DNA of 64,000 nt from CAYVTV01 sp964563105. GTDB lineage: Bacteria > Bacteroidota > Bacteroidia > Bacteroidales > GCA-2748055. How positions within the stretch are numbered: position 1 is the stretch's first letter; every line of letters starts with the position of its first letter. The translations under genes were made by a program, and so were the position numbers. Where the stretch lies: contig CAZLXM010000003.1 of assembly GCA_964563105.1 (NCBI GenBank), forward strand, positions 17,374-81,373. The letters are read 5' to 3'. Shown here piece by piece: positions 55,859-64,000 of this stretch. The notes below the pieces were generated by a model that worked only from the letters and a program-made list of their open reading frames with translations, was not told the origin of the DNA and made no database searches.

Positions 55859-57838
55859 ATGAAAAAGATATCTTTTGTTATTTCACAACAAATTAAACTT
55901 CTTATATTGCCGGGTCTCTTCATGTTAGTAAGCCACATGCCTCTTATTGCACAAACATTCAGGGTATTTGAAGTTAGTGATCTGGTACGGATATTTGAAG
56001 ACGGCTATAAATTACCTCCTGGAGGTGATACAATTAAATTATTTGGCATTCGGGGAGAAGTCATTTCCGGTCAATTTGTGATCAGTGCAAAACGTAATAT
56101 CAATGATGTTACTGTTGAAATCAGCGAACTCAGGAATAGTTATAAAAACACTGTTTTCCCTCCAAAATCAGTAGAATGGAATTTTGTAGGCAGTATTCCA
56201 CTTTCTGTTAATACTCCAAATCAACCCAAAAGTATATTAACACGAGTAGCTCCTGCAATGTATCCGGAATACCTAATGGAGGAAAAGAAACTGAATATAG
56301 CAAAGGGTATGTATAAATCTGTCTGGCTTACTATAAACATCCCGCCTGGTGCAAGTCAGGGAGATTATGAAGGCAAAATTACAGTAAAATCTGCAGAGGG
56401 AGATCAATTTCTTCCTGTCCTCCTTACCGTATATCCTTTGACACTACCGGAAGAACGACATCTAAAAGTTACAGAATGGTATAGTACGAATAATTTTGAA
56501 CGCTTTCACGGAATTAAAGAACGATATTCCAAAGAATGGTTTGCCATGCTTAAAAAATATGCAGAAAACATGGCAGCACACCGACAAAATGTATTCCAGG
56601 TCCCTGTAAACCTTATCGAAATAAGCAAGGCTCCTGATAATAAATTTAGTTTTGATTTTACCAGGTTTGACCAAATTGCCGAAGTATTCTGGAACACTGG
56701 AAAAATGGATTATCTTGAAACAGGAGAAATGTTCAAATGGGGAGAAAAAGGCTGGGGAGGAAGTGAAATTATTCATAAAAGCTATAATGTAAAAGATATT
56801 GTGTCAAATCAACAGATATCAATGCCGGGAGAGGATGTGCTTCCTTATTTGCTTCCTGCTGTTGAAAGTCATTTAAGACAAAAAGGATGGTTGCACAAAA
56901 CACTTTTTCATATTAAGGACGAGCCGTCCCTTCATAATGCCCTGGCCTGGAAAGAGGCATCCGGATATGTTCATCATCATGCCCCCGATCTAATAAGGAT
57001 AGATGCTATTGAAACCACTTATTTACTTGAAGACATAGAAATCGCCGTTCCTAAACTGGATGCAATGGCATCATGGTACGACACATATAAAAAAGCTAAA
57101 GAAAACGGAGTTGAGCTTTGGTATTATACTGTTGGAATTTACCAGGGAAGCCTTCTCCCGAATAAAACTATTGATATGCCGTTAATTGACACAAGAGTCA
57201 TGCACTGGCTAAATTATAAATATGATGCAAACGGTTATCTTCATTGGGGTTGGAATCATTGGAGTGAAAACCCTTTTAAGGAAGTTGGCATGCATATAGG
57301 TGATGGATGGCATGTATATCCGGCAAAAGATGGAGTCCTGAATTCCCTGCGATGGGAGCAAATGAGAAATGGCATTCAGGATTATGAATATTTTATTATG
57401 CTTGAAAAAAAGATATCTGCCCTGAAAGATTCATTGGGAAGCCGATTCTCCTGGATAGATCCTGTTTTAAGAAGTAAGGAGATTAGTGGCCGGGTTATTA
57501 AAAGTTTTAGTGAAAGGTCTGATGACCCTAAAATATTATATAAGGCAAAACAGGATGTTATCAAAGAATTAATCGATTTTGATTCTGATCCGGGAATCTA
57601 CCTGCAGACCGATCCGCTTGAAGGATCAGAATTAACAAGTCGCTCATCAGTTGAAGTTTTTGGATGGGCTGAACCCGGAACAAAAATAAGAATTAACGGC
57701 GAGTCATTTAATGTAAGTGATCAGGGACTTTTCCTCGGGAAGATTTTATTGAGCCCTCAACTTCCACAAATCAGGATTCAGGCTTCCAGTGAGAAAGGAA
57801 CTAAAGAAATTATCAGAAATTTTTCAGTAAAATATTAA
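55859..57838 (+). CDS. DUF4091-family glycoside-hydrolase-like protein
   Basis: 659 residues, intact. Signal peptide about 1-31. N-terminal sandwich (about 33-205, FEVSDLVRIFEDGYKLPPGG), central barrel-like region (about 205-480) with TGKMDYLETGEM and FHIKDEPSLHN (Asp354-Glu355), the segment LHWGWNHWSENPFKEVGMHI, the DUF4091-like block LNSLRWEQMRNGIQDYEYF (about 500-518) and a C-terminal Ig-like domain (about 598-659, GWAEPGTKIRINGESFNVS). Probably a periplasmic or secreted glycan-active enzyme; substrate unknown and catalytic residues inferred only from conservation. First gene of a plus-strand set of four. Confidence 0.85.
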   Translation: MKKISFVISQQIKLLILPGLFMLVSHMPLIAQTFRVFEVSDLVRIFEDGYKLPPGGDTIKLFGIRGEVISGQFVISAKRNINDVTVEISELRNSYKNTVFPPKSVEWNFVGSIPLSVNTPNQPKSILTRVAPAMYPEYLMEEKKLNIAKGMYKSVWLTINIPPGASQGDYEGKITVKSAEGDQFLPVLLTVYPLTLPEERHLKVTEWYSTNNFERFHGIKERYSKEWFAMLKKYAENMAAHRQNVFQVPVNLIEISKAPDNKFSFDFTRFDQIAEVFWNTGKMDYLETGEMFKWGEKGWGGSEIIHKSYNVKDIVSNQQISMPGEDVLPYLLPAVESHLRQKGWLHKTLFHIKDEPSLHNALAWKEASGYVHHHAPDLIRIDAIETTYLLEDIEIAVPKLDAMASWYDTYKKAKENGVELWYYTVGIYQGSLLPNKTIDMPLIDTRVMHWLNYKYDANGYLHWGWNHWSENPFKEVGMHIGDGWHVYPAKDGVLNSLRWEQMRNGIQDYEYFIMLEKKISALKDSLGSRFSWIDPVLRSKEISGRVIKSFSERSDDPKILYKAKQDVIKELIDFDSDPGIYLQTDPLEGSELTSRSSVEVFGWAEPGTKIRINGESFNVSDQGLFLGKILLSPQLPQIRIQASSEKGTKEIIRNFSVKY

Positions 57839-57923
57839 AAGTATAATTATTGTTTTTCGCTCAAGAGTATTCGTACAAGCTGGAAATTATTAATGATTTG
57901 CAATAAAAAAATAACTTTTTCAA

Positions 57924-59924
57924 ATGAATGTCATTATAGATTCTGTTAAAAAAAGATTAATTCAAATAATCGTCTTAACAGCTTTTTTACCTTTTTACAA
58001 TTCTGGCACATTATTTTCCCAGCCTTTTAAATTATTTGGTGTTAGTGACCTTGTCCGGGTCTTTGAAGATGGATATAACCTTCCTCCTCAAACAAATTCA
58101 ATTAATATATTCGGGATAAGGGGGGAAATCATATCAGGACAATTTATTATCCATACCAAAAAGGACCTTGAAAATGTTTCATTAGAAATAAGTGCTTTTG
58201 AAAACCAGTTATCCGGTAAAACCTTAAATAAAGATATTGCTGAATTAAACTTCGTTGGTAGTGTCTCCCTCACAGAAAACACACCTAATCAACCTATGAG
58301 TGTCCTTACCCGGACTGCTCCTGCAAAATTCCCGGATTATCTGATGTCTGAAAAAGAAATTAACATTTTAAAAAAGAAATATCAATCAGTCTGGCTGACA
58401 GTTCAAATACCTGAAAATGCAGAATCAGGAACATTCAGCGGAAAAGTTACAGTAAAAAGTAATATTGGAGAACAAACATTACCGGTAAATCTGACTATCT
58501 TTCCTTTAAACATGCCTGAAGAACGTAATTTAAAGGTAACTGAATGGTATAATACCCGTAATTTTTCAAAAGTACATGGAATAAATGAACAATATTCCCC
58601 TGAATGGTTTGCTATGTTGAAAAAATATGCTGAAAACATGGTTGAACACCGTCAGAATGTATTTCGTGTACCCGCAGGTACAATTGAGATATACAAATCG
58701 GCTACAGATGGGCTTGAATTTGATTTTACCAGATTTGATCAGATTGCGGAAATCTTCTGGAGCACTGGTAAAATGGATTATCTGGAAACAGGTGAGTTTG
58801 CAAGATTTGGCCCTGAGGGATGGGTTGATGAAAAGATATTCCCAGGTGATTTCAATGTAAAAGATCTTAGTAGCGGAAATCTGATATCCCTTCCAGGGGA
58901 AAAAGTGCTTCCTATTCTTCTTCCTGCATTGGAAAGCCATCTAAGACAAAAAGGATGGTTGAATAAAACCCTGTTTCATGTAAAAGATGAACCCTCACAA
59001 CATAATGTGCTTTCCTGGATTGAATTCTCACGTTATATACACAATCATGCCCCTGACCTGAAAAGAATTGATGCCGTTGAAACACCTTATTTATTAGATG
59101 ATATTGAAATAGTTGTCCCAAAACTTGATCACTTTAATTCATGGTATGACACATACAAGAAAGCACCGGATAAAGGTGTGGAGTTATGGTTTTATACAGT
59201 TGGCATTTTTCAGGGCAGCCTGCTTCCGAATAAAACAATTGATATGCCACTGATAGACAGCAGAATAATGCATTGGCTTAATTATAAATATGACGCCAAA
59301 GGTTATTTACACTGGGGATGGAATGCATGGAACGAAAATCCTTTTCATGAAACAGGAAAACATATAGGTGACGGATGGCATGTTTATCCGGCAAAAAACG
59401 GAGTGATGAATTCTTTAAGATGGGAACAAATGCGAAATGGTATTCAGGATTATGAATGCTTTCTTATGCTTGAAAAAAGGATAAGTACCCTGAAAGACTC
59501 ATTGGGGGCTAAATTTAAATGGATTGACCCGAAACACAGAAGTAAGGAAATTCTAGATCAGGTGGTAAAAGGATTTACTGATAAGACAAATGATCCGGAT
59601 ATTTTTTACAAAATAAAATTAGAATTGTTAAAAGAACTACTTGAATTTGACATCTCCCCCATGATATACTTTCAAACAGAACCGGCCGCAGGATCGACCC
59701 TTACCGAACATTCTTCTGTTGCAGCTTATGGCTGGACAGAGCCGGGAACTAAAGTAATTATAAATGGAAATGAAATACCTGTAAATAATGACGGCTTGTT
59801 TCTAACTCAGTTTGGCGGAGATTTTATTGATAAACGAAAATTGCCCTTAGGAAATAAAATAACAATTATTGCTGTAAACGAAAAGGGGAAAAAGGAAATA
59901 AACCGTATATTTATCATCAAATAA
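57924..59924 (+). CDS. DUF4091-family glycoside-hydrolase-like protein
   Basis: 666 residues, intact. Signal-type segment about 12-33, N-terminal sandwich (FGVSDLVRVFEDGYNLPPQT), barrel region with FHVKDEPSQHN (Asp355-Glu356), LHWGWNAWNENPFHETGKHI, DUF4091-like block MNSLRWEQMRNGIQDYECF, and C-terminal Ig-like domain (GWTEPGTKVIINGNEIPVN). It follows the paralog at 55859-57838 by 85 bases, so tandem duplication is likely. The two differ throughout, which argues against a recent duplication and for distinct specificities. Confidence 0.85.
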   Translation: MNVIIDSVKKRLIQIIVLTAFLPFYNSGTLFSQPFKLFGVSDLVRVFEDGYNLPPQTNSINIFGIRGEIISGQFIIHTKKDLENVSLEISAFENQLSGKTLNKDIAELNFVGSVSLTENTPNQPMSVLTRTAPAKFPDYLMSEKEINILKKKYQSVWLTVQIPENAESGTFSGKVTVKSNIGEQTLPVNLTIFPLNMPEERNLKVTEWYNTRNFSKVHGINEQYSPEWFAMLKKYAENMVEHRQNVFRVPAGTIEIYKSATDGLEFDFTRFDQIAEIFWSTGKMDYLETGEFARFGPEGWVDEKIFPGDFNVKDLSSGNLISLPGEKVLPILLPALESHLRQKGWLNKTLFHVKDEPSQHNVLSWIEFSRYIHNHAPDLKRIDAVETPYLLDDIEIVVPKLDHFNSWYDTYKKAPDKGVELWFYTVGIFQGSLLPNKTIDMPLIDSRIMHWLNYKYDAKGYLHWGWNAWNENPFHETGKHIGDGWHVYPAKNGVMNSLRWEQMRNGIQDYECFLMLEKRISTLKDSLGAKFKWIDPKHRSKEILDQVVKGFTDKTNDPDIFYKIKLELLKELLEFDISPMIYFQTEPAAGSTLTEHSSVAAYGWTEPGTKVIINGNEIPVNNDGLFLTQFGGDFIDKRKLPLGNKITIIAVNEKGKKEINRIFIIK

Positions 59925-60085
59925 TATTTGTCCATAGAAACTTATGCTAAGGAATAAAAAGAAAAAGTATATTTTTTAAATTTCCGAATGAACTGAGTAT
60001 ATCATCAACGCAATGATTGTGATGACAACAAGGACTCTTATTTGAAATTCTTTTTAAATATCATAATTATTTAACTAATTAAATC

Positions 60086-61456
60086 ATGTCTAAAAATAAA
60101 GTTACACGTCGAAATTTCATAGGTAAAACAGCAGGCACAATTGCCGGAATTGCTGTTTCATCAGGAAGCACTTCATTAAGTGCCGCTTCTTATAAAAGGA
60201 TTATCGGGGCAAATGACAGGATAAATATTGGCCTTCTGGGCTGTGGTGCCAGATGTGACGGACATATGAATATGATTAAAACTTCTGAAAAGGATAAGAA
60301 TATAGGGGTAGTGGCAGTTTGTGATATCTGGACTTATAATAGAGAAAGATCAGCTGCAAGATGCAAAAAAATGTTTGGCAATGATGTAAAACAATTTAAA
60401 TATTCAGAGGATTTTCTGACCATGCCTGATCTTGATGCTGTAATGATAGCTACCGGAGATCATCAACATGGAAAAATACTGGCCGAAGTGGTAAAGGCTG
60501 GTAAAGATTGTTATTGTGAAAAGCCTATGGCCATTGGTGTTGATGAAGCTAAATTTGCCAGAGATGCTGTATTGGCATCCAAACAAGTTGTTCAAATGGG
60601 CTCTCAATGGGTTAGTGACCCAATCCAAATTAAAGTACGTGAAATTATCCGTTCAGGGAGATTAGGTCAAATTACCAAAATTGAACAAGTCTGGAATGAC
60701 AATAATCCGCGCTGGCATGATCCGAATGATCCCGATGTTACAAGAATACGGGAAGAAGACACCGACTGGGAAAGATGGCTCCTGGGGAAACCATATGTTC
60801 CATTTGACCCGTGGAAATATTTTGAATTCCGTATTTTCAGGGAATATTCAGGAGGTATTACTTCACAATGGATGAGTCACGGTTCGGGATTAGTTCATTT
60901 TTATATGGACACAGATATACCGGATTCAATGGTTGCAAACGGAGGAATTTATGGATGGCCGGATATACGCCAAAACCCTGATACTTTCCAGGCTCTTGCC
61001 ACATATGATGATAAAAATTTCATGTATTCCTATACTTCAAATTATGCGAACAAGTTCGGCGATTACACTGCAATACGCGGGAAAGAGGGAACTCTGTTCG
61101 CCCATGGAGGAGAAGGAAGTTCCCGCTGGTTTTTCATACCTGAACATCAAAGACTTCCTGGAGGATTTGACTTCTATAAAGGATTTGAAGATGCAATAAA
61201 AAACAAAAAAGCAGAAATAGTTACAACTGAAGAATATGGAATGAAATTAGGGCCGGTAAATGTAAGCGACGACAGTAAATTTCATCTCGACAATTGGATT
61301 GACTGTATGCGGGCAAGAAACCTTAAAACCAACGGACATATCCATACCGGATTTTGGCATTCAATTGCAAGCATAATGGCTACCAAGGCATACAGAGAAG
61401 GTAAAAAACTATATTGGGATAGAATAAATGAAGAAATAGTTGATAAAAAACCTTAA
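60086..61456 (+). CDS. Tat-exported Gfo/Idh/MocA-family oxidoreductase
   Basis: 456 residues. The N-terminus has a twin-arginine signal (TRRNFIGKTAG) and a hydrophobic stretch to about residue 33, implying folded export with its nucleotide cofactor. The Rossmann loop reads GLLGCGARCDGH (about 48-59) and the family motif CEKPMAIG follows at about 145. The C-terminal half is the expected alpha/beta dimerisation domain. Exported members include GH109 enzymes, which use NAD for glycoside cleavage, so this could be a dehydrogenase or an NAD-dependent glycosidase. It is flanked by DUF4091-family genes on the same strand (161 and 78 bases away), suggesting action on the same glycan. Confidence 0.88.
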   Translation: MSKNKVTRRNFIGKTAGTIAGIAVSSGSTSLSAASYKRIIGANDRINIGLLGCGARCDGHMNMIKTSEKDKNIGVVAVCDIWTYNRERSAARCKKMFGNDVKQFKYSEDFLTMPDLDAVMIATGDHQHGKILAEVVKAGKDCYCEKPMAIGVDEAKFARDAVLASKQVVQMGSQWVSDPIQIKVREIIRSGRLGQITKIEQVWNDNNPRWHDPNDPDVTRIREEDTDWERWLLGKPYVPFDPWKYFEFRIFREYSGGITSQWMSHGSGLVHFYMDTDIPDSMVANGGIYGWPDIRQNPDTFQALATYDDKNFMYSYTSNYANKFGDYTAIRGKEGTLFAHGGEGSSRWFFIPEHQRLPGGFDFYKGFEDAIKNKKAEIVTTEEYGMKLGPVNVSDDSKFHLDNWIDCMRARNLKTNGHIHTGFWHSIASIMATKAYREGKKLYWDRINEEIVDKKP

Positions 61457-61534
61457 TAATCATATCAGCGATTATATTATAAGAGTTTTACCATAGCAAT
61501 CCAAATACTTAATAATAAACTAAATAATTCTTTA

Positions 61535-63514
61535 ATGGGACAATTCATTTTCAGGAAACCATTATTCATAACTTTATTCATAGGTTATGCAATAATGTTA
61601 TTAAGCCTGGACATGCAGCCTAAATCTCAACCTTTTAAATTAATGGGAGTAAGTGATCTTGTTCAGGTTTTTGAGGATGGATATAACATGCCAGTCACAA
61701 CCGAAGATGTCAATATTTTTGGTATTCGCGGTGAAATATTATCAGGGCAATGTGTAGTGGGCACAAGAAGTATTCTTACAAATGTATCGGTAGAAATCTC
61801 TCAAATTAAAAACGAAAATACCGGTGATATCTTACCTGCGAATAGTGTGGAATGGAATTTTGTCGGAAGTATCCCGGTATTAAAGAATGCATCAAATCAG
61901 CCAAAACAGGCAGTAGCCCGTCAGGCACCCGCAAAATTCCCCGATTATCTGATGGCTGAAAAACAGATTAATCTGGATAAAGGTGTATTTAAACCTGTAT
62001 GGATTACTATAAGTATTCCCGAAAACACTAAAGAAGGATCTTATTCAGGCCGGATTACTGTTAAATGCCTTCAGGGAGAGCAATCTATACCAATAAGTAT
62101 TCAGGTTTATCCACTAACATTGTCATCAAAACGAAATCTAAAAGTTACAGAATGGTATAGCACAGGAAGGTTTGCAAAATTTCATGGTATTGAGGAACAG
62201 TATTCTGATGCATGGTTTGCTATGTTAGAAAAATATGCTGAAAATATGGCGTCTCACAGACAAAATGTTTTTCAGGTACCGGCAAATTCTATCATAATCA
62301 AGAAATCTGCTACCGGAGACCTGGAATTTGATTTTTCAAGATTCGACCAGATTGCCCAGGTTTTCTGGAACACAGGAAAGATGGATTATCTTGAAACTGG
62401 TGAATTAGCCACATTTGGCGAAAAAAGGTTCGCCAGTACAAAAATCACATTTAAAGACTTTCCAGTAATTTTAAAAGAAAGCGGTGAAAAAATTATTATG
62501 CCAGGAGATGAGGTCATCCCCCATTTTTTGCCTGCTTTTGAAAATCATCTTCGGAAAAAAGGCTGGCTGAATAAAACTATTTTTCATGTAAAAGATGAAC
62601 CAAGTCATCATAATGCACACTCATGGATAGAGGTATCCAGGGCAATACATCAGCACGCCCCTGATCTCCGGCGAATAGACGCCTTATGCACTTCTTTTGT
62701 TCTGGATGACATTGAAATTGGATGTCCAAAGTTGGATGCCCTCGATGCCGGATATGAAGTATTTAGAAAATGGCAGGAGAAAGGAAATGAGCTTTGGTTT
62801 TATACCGTGGGAATTTTTATGGGAAGTATGTATCCAAATAAAACTATTGACATGCCTTTAATTGGCAATAGGATCCTTCACTGGCTAAATTACAAATATG
62901 ATGTTAAAGGATATTTACATTGGGGATGGAACCAGTGGGTGGATGACCCTTATAATGATACAGGAGAGCATACAGGTGATGGCTATCATGTTTATCCGAT
63001 TAAAGACGGCATCCTGAATTCAATACGTTGGGAACAAATGAGAAATGGTATTCAGGATTATGAATGTTTTTATATGTTGGGAGAAAAAATACAGGAATTG
63101 AAAGATTCTTTAGGAAGCAGATTTTCCTGGATAGATCCAACTCAAAGAGGAAAAGAAATCACAGGTCAGGCAGCAACAAATTTTGTCATACACTCAACTG
63201 ACCCGGATGTTCTCTATAAAGCCAAAAAAGACCTGATCAAAGAATTACTCGATTTTGAATCTTCTCCCCGCATATATATCCAAACAAATCCAATTGAACA
63301 TGGTAAGGTTATTAATCGCTCCATTGTAGAACTTAGTGGATGGATTGAACCCGGATCAACGGTTACTGTTAATGGAGGAAATCTGCCAGTGGCTTATGAT
63401 GGATTGATCATGGGAAGATTTATTATTTATGTTGGTGAAAAATTAGAAATAAAGGTGACAAAAGATAATAAAACTAAAACACTTATCCGGGAATTTAATG
63501 TTAGCTATTATTAA
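61535..63514 (+). CDS. DUF4091-family glycoside-hydrolase-like protein
   Basis: 659 residues, intact. Signal segment about 9-31, N-terminal sandwich (MGVSDLVQVFEDGYNMPVTT), barrel region with FHVKDEPSHHN (Asp354-Glu355), LHWGWNQWVDDPYNDTGEHT, DUF4091-like block LNSIRWEQMRNGIQDYECFY and a C-terminal Ig-like domain (GWIEPGSTVTVNGGNLPVA). Last gene of the plus-strand set. Where the paralogs keep DAIETTYLLDDIEIAVPKL it has DALCTSFVLDDIEIGCPKL, so the active-site surroundings may differ. A long hairpin follows the gene. Confidence 0.85.
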   Translation: MGQFIFRKPLFITLFIGYAIMLLSLDMQPKSQPFKLMGVSDLVQVFEDGYNMPVTTEDVNIFGIRGEILSGQCVVGTRSILTNVSVEISQIKNENTGDILPANSVEWNFVGSIPVLKNASNQPKQAVARQAPAKFPDYLMAEKQINLDKGVFKPVWITISIPENTKEGSYSGRITVKCLQGEQSIPISIQVYPLTLSSKRNLKVTEWYSTGRFAKFHGIEEQYSDAWFAMLEKYAENMASHRQNVFQVPANSIIIKKSATGDLEFDFSRFDQIAQVFWNTGKMDYLETGELATFGEKRFASTKITFKDFPVILKESGEKIIMPGDEVIPHFLPAFENHLRKKGWLNKTIFHVKDEPSHHNAHSWIEVSRAIHQHAPDLRRIDALCTSFVLDDIEIGCPKLDALDAGYEVFRKWQEKGNELWFYTVGIFMGSMYPNKTIDMPLIGNRILHWLNYKYDVKGYLHWGWNQWVDDPYNDTGEHTGDGYHVYPIKDGILNSIRWEQMRNGIQDYECFYMLGEKIQELKDSLGSRFSWIDPTQRGKEITGQAATNFVIHSTDPDVLYKAKKDLIKELLDFESSPRIYIQTNPIEHGKVINRSIVELSGWIEPGSTVTVNGGNLPVAYDGLIMGRFIIYVGEKLEIKVTKDNKTKTLIREFNVSYY

Positions 63515-63639
63515 AAAATTAAAGGGCCGGGCAACGTGATGTGTCGTTTTGCTTATATTTAAATCCTTTAATCAAAAAACTAACAAAAAAGCCATCACTT
63601 TTTAATTACACACAAGCCTGTTCTTACTCATTGTTTAGC

Positions 63640-63683
63640 AATGCCCCTGATAAATGGAAGTTCTTTCATTTATCAGGGGCATT
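63640..63683. terminator. Long perfect hairpin between convergent genes, probable two-way terminator
   Basis: Arms 63640-63656 and 63667-63683 are perfectly complementary over 17 bases (AATGCCCCTGATAAATG and its reverse complement) around a 10-base loop. It lies between the stops of the converging genes at 63514 and 63700. Neither side has a T-run, so it is not a textbook intrinsic terminator; blocking or RNA-end protection is also possible. Confidence 0.6.
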
Positions 63684-63699
63684 ACTATAGTTATCAGAA

Positions 63700-64000
63700 T
63701 CAGTTCTTCTTTTTAATCAGGATAATATAGCCCTTTCCTCCAGGAATAATCATTTTATCTAATGAAACTGACAAATTTTGTGTTTGATAATCCGGAATTT
63801 CCGGAATGCTGATTTCACAATTTGCCGGATCATACCCAAGCTTTTTAAAATCAACTTCAATATTTACAAGTTGGTTAGCAATACCCCAGAGTTCAAATGT
63901 ATAAAAATTAGCTACAGCAATTAATGATTCATTATCTCCCTTATATAGAGTAGCTTTAATCATAGGATTATAGCATTTTACCGGACTATCTTTTTCCCAA
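63700..64000 (-). CDS. C-terminus of a probable glycoside hydrolase (partial, 5' end off window)
   Basis: The frame is open from the right edge (first visible residues WEKDSPVKCYNPMIKA) to TAA at 63700, so the ATG at 63963 is internal and the gene starts outside the window. About 100 residues are visible. SLIAVANFYTFE, NIEVDFKKLGYDPANCEISI and MIIPGGKGYIILIK resemble the beta-sandwich that ends several glycoside hydrolase families, including those near GH123/DUF6067. The family cannot be fixed from this piece. Confidence 0.55.
   Translation of the reverse strand, partial: WEKDSPVKCYNPMIKATLYKGDNESLIAVANFYTFELWGIANQLVNIEVDFKKLGYDPANCEISIPEIPDYQTQNLSVSLDKMIIPGGKGYIILIKKKN

Noticed and set aside
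1..64000. Insertion sequences, prophage, CRISPR arrays, tRNA or rRNA genes
   Set aside because: No transposase, integrase or phage protein, no regularly spaced short repeats, and no recognisable tRNA or rRNA sequence was found on reading both strands.

Overview
The window is AT-rich DNA from a member of the Bacteroidota, probably a glycan-degrading Bacteroidales/Marinilabiliales-type genome. The evidence is the many SusC/SusD (RagA/RagB) pairs, lipoproteins with Bacteroidota-style lipoboxes, and two promoters matching the Bacteroidota form TTG-N20-TAnnTTTG. Three runs of N (23627-23636, 35543-35569, 37896-37905) show that it is a draft or metagenome scaffold. No tRNA, rRNA, CRISPR array or intact mobile element was seen.

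Layout: (1) 1-2949, minus: a PQQ-type beta-propeller protein with a methyltransferase-like insert, cut by the left edge. (2) 3062-14059, minus: a five-gene import module, SusC1-SusD1-SusC2-SusD2-DUF1735/DUF5627-like lipoprotein. (3) 14419-21204, minus: four genes encoding a CxxCH-containing TolB-like propeller lipoprotein, a DUF6057-like membrane protein split by an in-frame TAG, a TPR protein and a seven-repeat FG-GAP propeller. (4) 21573-32637, plus: a second copy of the five-gene module, followed by a DUF4091-type protein (32906-34672). One SusC has an assembly gap and the other a frameshift. (5) 34681-38758, minus: two DUF4091-family paralogs, each broken by an assembly gap. (6) 39185-41185, plus: a membrane polyferredoxin (NosR/NapH-like) with an N-terminal CuA-like cupredoxin domain. 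(7) 41584-52772, plus: a third copy of the five-gene module, behind a good promoter and a leader of about 300 nt. (8) 53089-55536, minus: a GH36-type alpha-galactosidase-like lipoprotein. (9) 55859-63514, plus: three more DUF4091-family proteins and a Tat-exported Gfo/Idh/MocA oxidoreductase. (10) 63700-64000, minus: the C-terminus of another protein, probably a glycoside hydrolase, cut by the right edge.

Read together, this is a large polysaccharide-utilization region. The triplicated modules would bind and import oligosaccharides across the outer membrane. Six DUF4091-family proteins, the GH36-like enzyme and the MocA-family protein would trim or modify them in the periplasm or at the surface. 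The substrate cannot be read from the sequence. A galactose-containing glycan is hinted at only by the GH36-like gene. No SusR/HTCS or ECF sigma/anti-sigma regulator is encoded here, so control lies elsewhere. The most unusual items are the triplicated double-SusCD module whose second SusC lacks the usual VVVGYG segment, the five-fold DUF4091 paralog expansion, the CuA-polyferredoxin fusion, the propeller/methyltransferase fusion and the CxxCH/DUF6057/TPR/FG-GAP gene set.
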